A stretch of DNA of 64,000 nucleotides. Source: Streptomyces sp. NBC_01445. Lineage in GTDB: Bacteria > Actinomycetota > Actinomycetes > Streptomycetales > Streptomycetaceae. The position numbers and the translations under genes were made by a program. Shown piece after piece: positions 61,386-64,000 of the stretch. Every line of letters starts with the position of its first letter. Positions within the stretch are counted from its first letter, which is position 1. The notes beneath the pieces were generated by a model that saw only the letters and a list, made by a program, of their open reading frames with translations, was not told the origin of the DNA and did not search any database. The DNA lies in assembly GCF_035918235.1 (NCBI RefSeq), contig NZ_CP109486.1:930001-994000 (forward strand). Direction: 5' to 3'.

Positions 61386-62450
61386 TCAGTGCCGGGCCGG
61401 GGCGGCGACGGGGAGCGGCTGCAGCGCGTACGGATCGACGGTGTCGGCCGGGTGGTGCTCGATCTGCAGCCGGCTGCCGAGGCCGTGCTCGGCCGCCGCT
61501 TCCAGGAAGACCTCCATGGCCAGGGCGTCCTCGAAGGCGAATCCGGTCGAGTCGAAGACGGTCAGCGCGCCGCGGCGCTCGTGGGCCAGGGCGGGTTCGG
61601 CGGCGAGCCGGGTCAGGCCGGGCCCCGTCTGGTGCGGTGCGAGCCGCTGGCACTCGCCTTCGCGGTGGGCCTGCTCGGGGTGGTCGGCGGTGACGAAGGC
61701 CCGGCGCAGCAGCGAGAGCGGCAGTTCGGTCTTGCCGATGAGGTCGGCGCCGACGGCGTTGATGTGCAGGTGCTCGCGGTGCGGGCCGTCGGGGAGCACC
61801 GGACCGCCGCCGGTGGGCACCGAAGTGGCCGTGGTGATGATGTCCGCCTCGGCGGCGATCCGTGCGGGGTCCGCGCACTGAACGGGGATCCCGGTGAACG
61901 CGGCGCGGCGCGCGAAGCTGTCGCGGTGCGCCGGATCCGTGTCCCACACCAGGACCCGCTCCAGCGGGAACACGAGGGACAGCGCGTGGAGTTGGGTGAC
62001 CGCCTGGGCGCCGGCGCCGATCAGGCCGAGGGTGCGGCTGTCGGGGCGGGCGAGCAGCCGGCTCGCGACGGCCGAGGCGGCGCCGGTGCGCAGGGCGGTG
62101 AGCAGCACGCCGTCCATCAGGGCGGTGAGGGCGCCGGTGCTGTCGTCGTAGCGGGCGACCGTGCCGATGATGGTGGGCAGCCCGAAGTGCTTGGGGTTGC
62201 CGGGGCTGTAGCCGACGGTCTTGAGGGTGATGCTGTCGCCCGGGTCGCGGTGCGGCATCCACTCGAAGATGCCGCGCACCGGCTCCGTACGCTCGAATCC
62301 GTCGCGCAGGGGCGACAGTTCGCGCGCGCCGCGGCCGATCTCGGCGAACCCCTCGGCGAGCCGGTCGATGATCCGGCCCATCAGGTCGTCGCGCCCGACG
62401 GCGGCCACGATCTCCGCGATGTCGTGCCTGCTCAGGACCCAGGTCTCCAT
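61386..62450 (-). CDS. pipA: L-lysine cyclodeaminase (pipecolate synthase)
   Basis: 354 residues of the ornithine cyclodeaminase/mu-crystallin family. Begins METWVLSRHDIAEIV, which matches my memory of the S. pristinaespiralis lysine cyclodeaminase start almost exactly; NAD-binding 'LGLIGAGAQAVTQLHAL', 'VLVWDTDPAHRDSFARR', 'HLHINAVGADLIGKTELP', and the C-terminal 'YALQPLPV'. Converts L-lysine to L-pipecolate with internal NAD recycling; pipecolate becomes the 4-oxo-pipecolate of group B streptogramins. ATG 62450 has GGGAG 8 nt upstream and gives the family length; an in-frame ATG at 62513 is also possible. Divergent from the AMP ligase gene across 193 bp. Confidence 0.93.
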   Translation of the reverse strand: METWVLSRHDIAEIVAAVGRDDLMGRIIDRLAEGFAEIGRGARELSPLRDGFERTEPVRGIFEWMPHRDPGDSITLKTVGYSPGNPKHFGLPTIIGTVARYDDSTGALTALMDGVLLTALRTGAASAVASRLLARPDSRTLGLIGAGAQAVTQLHALSLVFPLERVLVWDTDPAHRDSFARRAAFTGIPVQCADPARIAAEADIITTATSVPTGGGPVLPDGPHREHLHINAVGADLIGKTELPLSLLRRAFVTADHPEQAHREGECQRLAPHQTGPGLTRLAAEPALAHERRGALTVFDSTGFAFEDALAMEVFLEAAAEHGLGSRLQIEHHPADTVDPYALQPLPVAAPARH

Positions 62451-62528
62451 CGGGTGTGCTCCCATTTCTTCGGCCGCTCTCGGCATGGCTTCCATCAGCC
62501 CGTACGTCGGCATCGTGGTCGTCCCTGC

Positions 62529-62557
62529 TGACGCAGGGCTGATCGCCGCCTGACGCG
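62529..62557 (+). promoter_or_regulatory. Putative SARP operator between pipA and snbA
   Basis: TGACGCA (62529), TGATCGC (62540), TGACGCG (62551): three heptamers with exact 11-bp spacing, the same design and core (TGACGCG) as the array at 5033-5061. On the opposite strand TGACGCG (62595-62589) and TGATGTA (62584-62578) are also 11 bp apart, which could serve the divergent pipA promoter. A possible -10 for snbA is TACATC at 62578-62583. Confidence 0.5.
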
Positions 62558-62643
62558 CCCGGCGGCCGCGGCGCCCGTACATCAGCGGCGCGTCAACGCC
62601 CCTGCTCAGACTTGGCCGGACGCGAACGGCGGAAGGATGAGCG

Positions 62644-64000
62644 ATGCTGGACGGATGCGTTCCCTGGCCCGAGGAGCTGGCCTCGCGATATCGCGAGGCC
62701 GGGTACTGGCGGGGTGAGACGCTCGGTGCACTGCTGCGGCGGTGGGCCGACGAGTACGGCGACCGGGAGGCCCTGGTCAGCGCGGACGGGCGACGCCGCA
62801 TCACGTACCGCGCCCTGGACGAGTGGTGCGACCGGCTCGCCGCGGGTTTCGCGGCGCGCGGCACAGCCCCCGGCGACCGGGTGCTGGTGCAACTGCCGAA
62901 CACCCCCGACTTCGTGGCGGTCTGCTTCGCGCTGTTCCGCCTGGGGGCGCTGCCGGTGTTCGCGCTGCCGGCCTACCGCGACAACGAGATCCGACACCTG
63001 GCCGAGCTGTCCGGCGCGAGCACGTACATCGTGCCGGACACGTTCAACGGCTTCGACCACCGTGATCTCGCGCGGTCGATGCAGGAACAACTCCCCCAGA
63101 TCTCCCAGGTGTTCGTCGCGGGTGACCCGGGCGAGGACTGCACGGCGCTGGCCGAGGTGGACGCCGAACCGGTGGACCTCCCCGGGCCGGACGCGTCGGA
63201 CGTGGCGTTCTTCCTGCTGTCCGGGGGTACGACGGCGCTGCCGAAGCTGATCCCGCGCACCCATGACGACTACGCCTACCAGACACGGATCACCGGCGAG
63301 ATCTGCGGCCTGGACTCCTCGACCGTCTATCTGGCGGTCCTGCCGGTCGAGTTCAACTTCCCGTGGGGCTGCCCCGGCATCATCGGCACGCTGCGGGTCG
63401 GCGGCCGCGTCGTCTTCGCCGAGACTCCCCAGCCGCTGGCCTGTTTCCCGTTGATCGAGCGGGAGCGCGTCACGCTCACCTCGGTCATCCCGACGATCGT
63501 CCATCTGTGGCTGGCGGCCGTCGAGGAGGGCCACGAGCACGACCTGAGCAGTCTCGATGTCCTCCAGGTGGGCAGCGCCAAGCTGCACGACGAGGTGGCG
63601 GCCCGCATCGAGCCGCTCCTCGGCGTACGGCTCCAGCAGGTCTTCGGCATGGCGGAGGGCCTGCTCACCTTCACGCGCTACGACGATCCGCACGACACGA
63701 TCCTCACGACGCAGGGCCGTCCGGTCTCCCCGGCCGACGAGATCCACGTCGTGGACACGGACGGCGCGGACGTGCCCCTCGGCGGCATCGGCGAACTGCT
63801 CACCCGGGGCCCGTACACGCTGCGCGGCTACTACCGGGCGCCCGAGCACAACGAGCGGGCCTTCACCGAGGACGGTTTCTACCGCAGCGGCGACCTGGTG
63901 CGCCGCACCGCGGGCGGGGAGATCGTGATCGAGGGCCGGGTCAAGGACGTCGTCATCCGCGGTGGCGACAAGGTCTCGGCCACCGAGATCGAGGGTCATC
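62644..64000 (+). CDS. snbA: 3-hydroxypicolinate-type aryl-AMP ligase (cut by window edge)
   Basis: About 452 residues are present; the C-terminal end is missing. ANL adenylating enzyme of the DhbE/VisB/SnbA group: 'ITYRALDEWCDRLAAGF', A3 'LSGGTTALPKLIPRTHDDY', 'LPVEFNFPWGCPGIIG', 'QQVFGMAEGLLTFTRYD', 'YRSGDLVRR' and 'GRVKDVVIRGGDKVSATEI'. The Asn in 'EFNFP' corresponds to the residue that contacts the 2-hydroxyl of 2,3-dihydroxybenzoate in DhbE. In streptogramin B pathways this enzyme activates 3-hydroxypicolinate as the starter; the free-standing aryl carrier at 5.1 kb is a likely acceptor. ATG 62644 follows GGAAGGATGAGCG. Dihydroxybenzoate or salicylate activation (siderophore) is the alternative but no such genes are nearby. 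Confidence 0.88.
   Translation, partial: MLDGCVPWPEELASRYREAGYWRGETLGALLRRWADEYGDREALVSADGRRRITYRALDEWCDRLAAGFAARGTAPGDRVLVQLPNTPDFVAVCFALFRLGALPVFALPAYRDNEIRHLAELSGASTYIVPDTFNGFDHRDLARSMQEQLPQISQVFVAGDPGEDCTALAEVDAEPVDLPGPDASDVAFFLLSGGTTALPKLIPRTHDDYAYQTRITGEICGLDSSTVYLAVLPVEFNFPWGCPGIIGTLRVGGRVVFAETPQPLACFPLIERERVTLTSVIPTIVHLWLAAVEEGHEHDLSSLDVLQVGSAKLHDEVAARIEPLLGVRLQQVFGMAEGLLTFTRYDDPHDTILTTQGRPVSPADEIHVVDTDGADVPLGGIGELLTRGPYTLRGYYRAPEHNERAFTEDGFYRSGDLVRRTAGGEIVIEGRVKDVVIRGGDKVSATEIEGH

Noticed and set aside
62644-64000. Siderophore dihydroxybenzoate ligase
   Set aside because: No isochorismate synthase, isochorismatase or DHB dehydrogenase nearby; neighbours are pipecolate and aminophenylalanine genes.

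Overview
The window is very GC-rich with dense, overlapping, mostly minus-strand genes of actinomycete type; SARP regulators, an Sfp-type phosphopantetheinyl transferase and a trans-AT PKS/NRPS point to Streptomyces or a close relative. I read it as the core of a combined streptogramin (group A plus group B) antibiotic supercluster, bordered on the left by the edge of an aromatic type II PKS locus. Product assignments come from domain order, motifs and my memory of the virginiamycin/pristinamycin families; no database search was run.

Left edge (1-4.9 kb, minus strand): truncated FAD monooxygenase, ACP, KSbeta (chain length factor), KSalpha, type II thioesterase and a SARP regulator. This is a minimal aromatic PKS set that does not fit the streptogramin pathway. 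5.1-9.7 kb (plus strand): free-standing aryl carrier protein, luciferase-like flavin monooxygenase, type II thioesterase, NikD/sarcosine-oxidase-like FAD enzyme and a second SARP. This looks like a cassette making and loading 3-hydroxypicolinic acid, the starter of group B streptogramins.

9.7-52.2 kb (minus strand, one tightly coupled run of twelve genes): the group A streptogramin assembly line, read right to left. PKS1 = lipoyl-E2-ACP loading, then KS-DH-KR-MT-ACP-ACP, KS-DH-KR-ACP and C-A(Gly)-PCP. PKS2 = KS-DH-KR-ACP and KS-ACP-ACP. A complete beta-methylation cassette follows (donor ACP, decarboxylating KS, HMG synthase, two enoyl-CoA hydratases). PKS3 = KS-KR-ACP and KS-ACP. The NRPS/PKS = Cy-Cy-A(Ser)-PCP-PCP-Ox-KS0-ACP. 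A trans-acting AT, a PPTase and a flavin reductase end the run. The order matches a virginiamycin M / pristinamycin II backbone: isobutyryl starter, C-methylated ketide, unsaturated amide to glycine, diene with beta-methyl, hydroxyl, ketone, then a serine-derived oxazole. The last amino-acid module (proline or alanine) and the chain-releasing thioesterase are not in the window. Upstream, at 52.6-54.6 kb, lies a fused E1alpha-beta 2-oxoacid dehydrogenase that probably feeds the E2 loading region with decarboxylated 2-oxoisovalerate. The E1 gene and the PKS run are separated by a 351-bp gap holding a 29-bp palindrome and a probable TnpB/IS605-family right-end remnant.

54.8-64 kb: third SARP, then papM, papB, papC and papA (4-dimethylamino-phenylalanine supply), a cytochrome P450, a lysine cyclodeaminase (pipecolate) and, truncated at the right edge, a 3-hydroxypicolinate AMP ligase (snbA/visB type). 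These are group B streptogramin precursor genes; the group B NRPSs must lie outside the window. Two promoter regions (5033-5061 and 62529-62557) carry three TGAC-type heptamers at 11-bp spacing, the pattern expected of SARP operators, which suggests co-regulation of the two ends.
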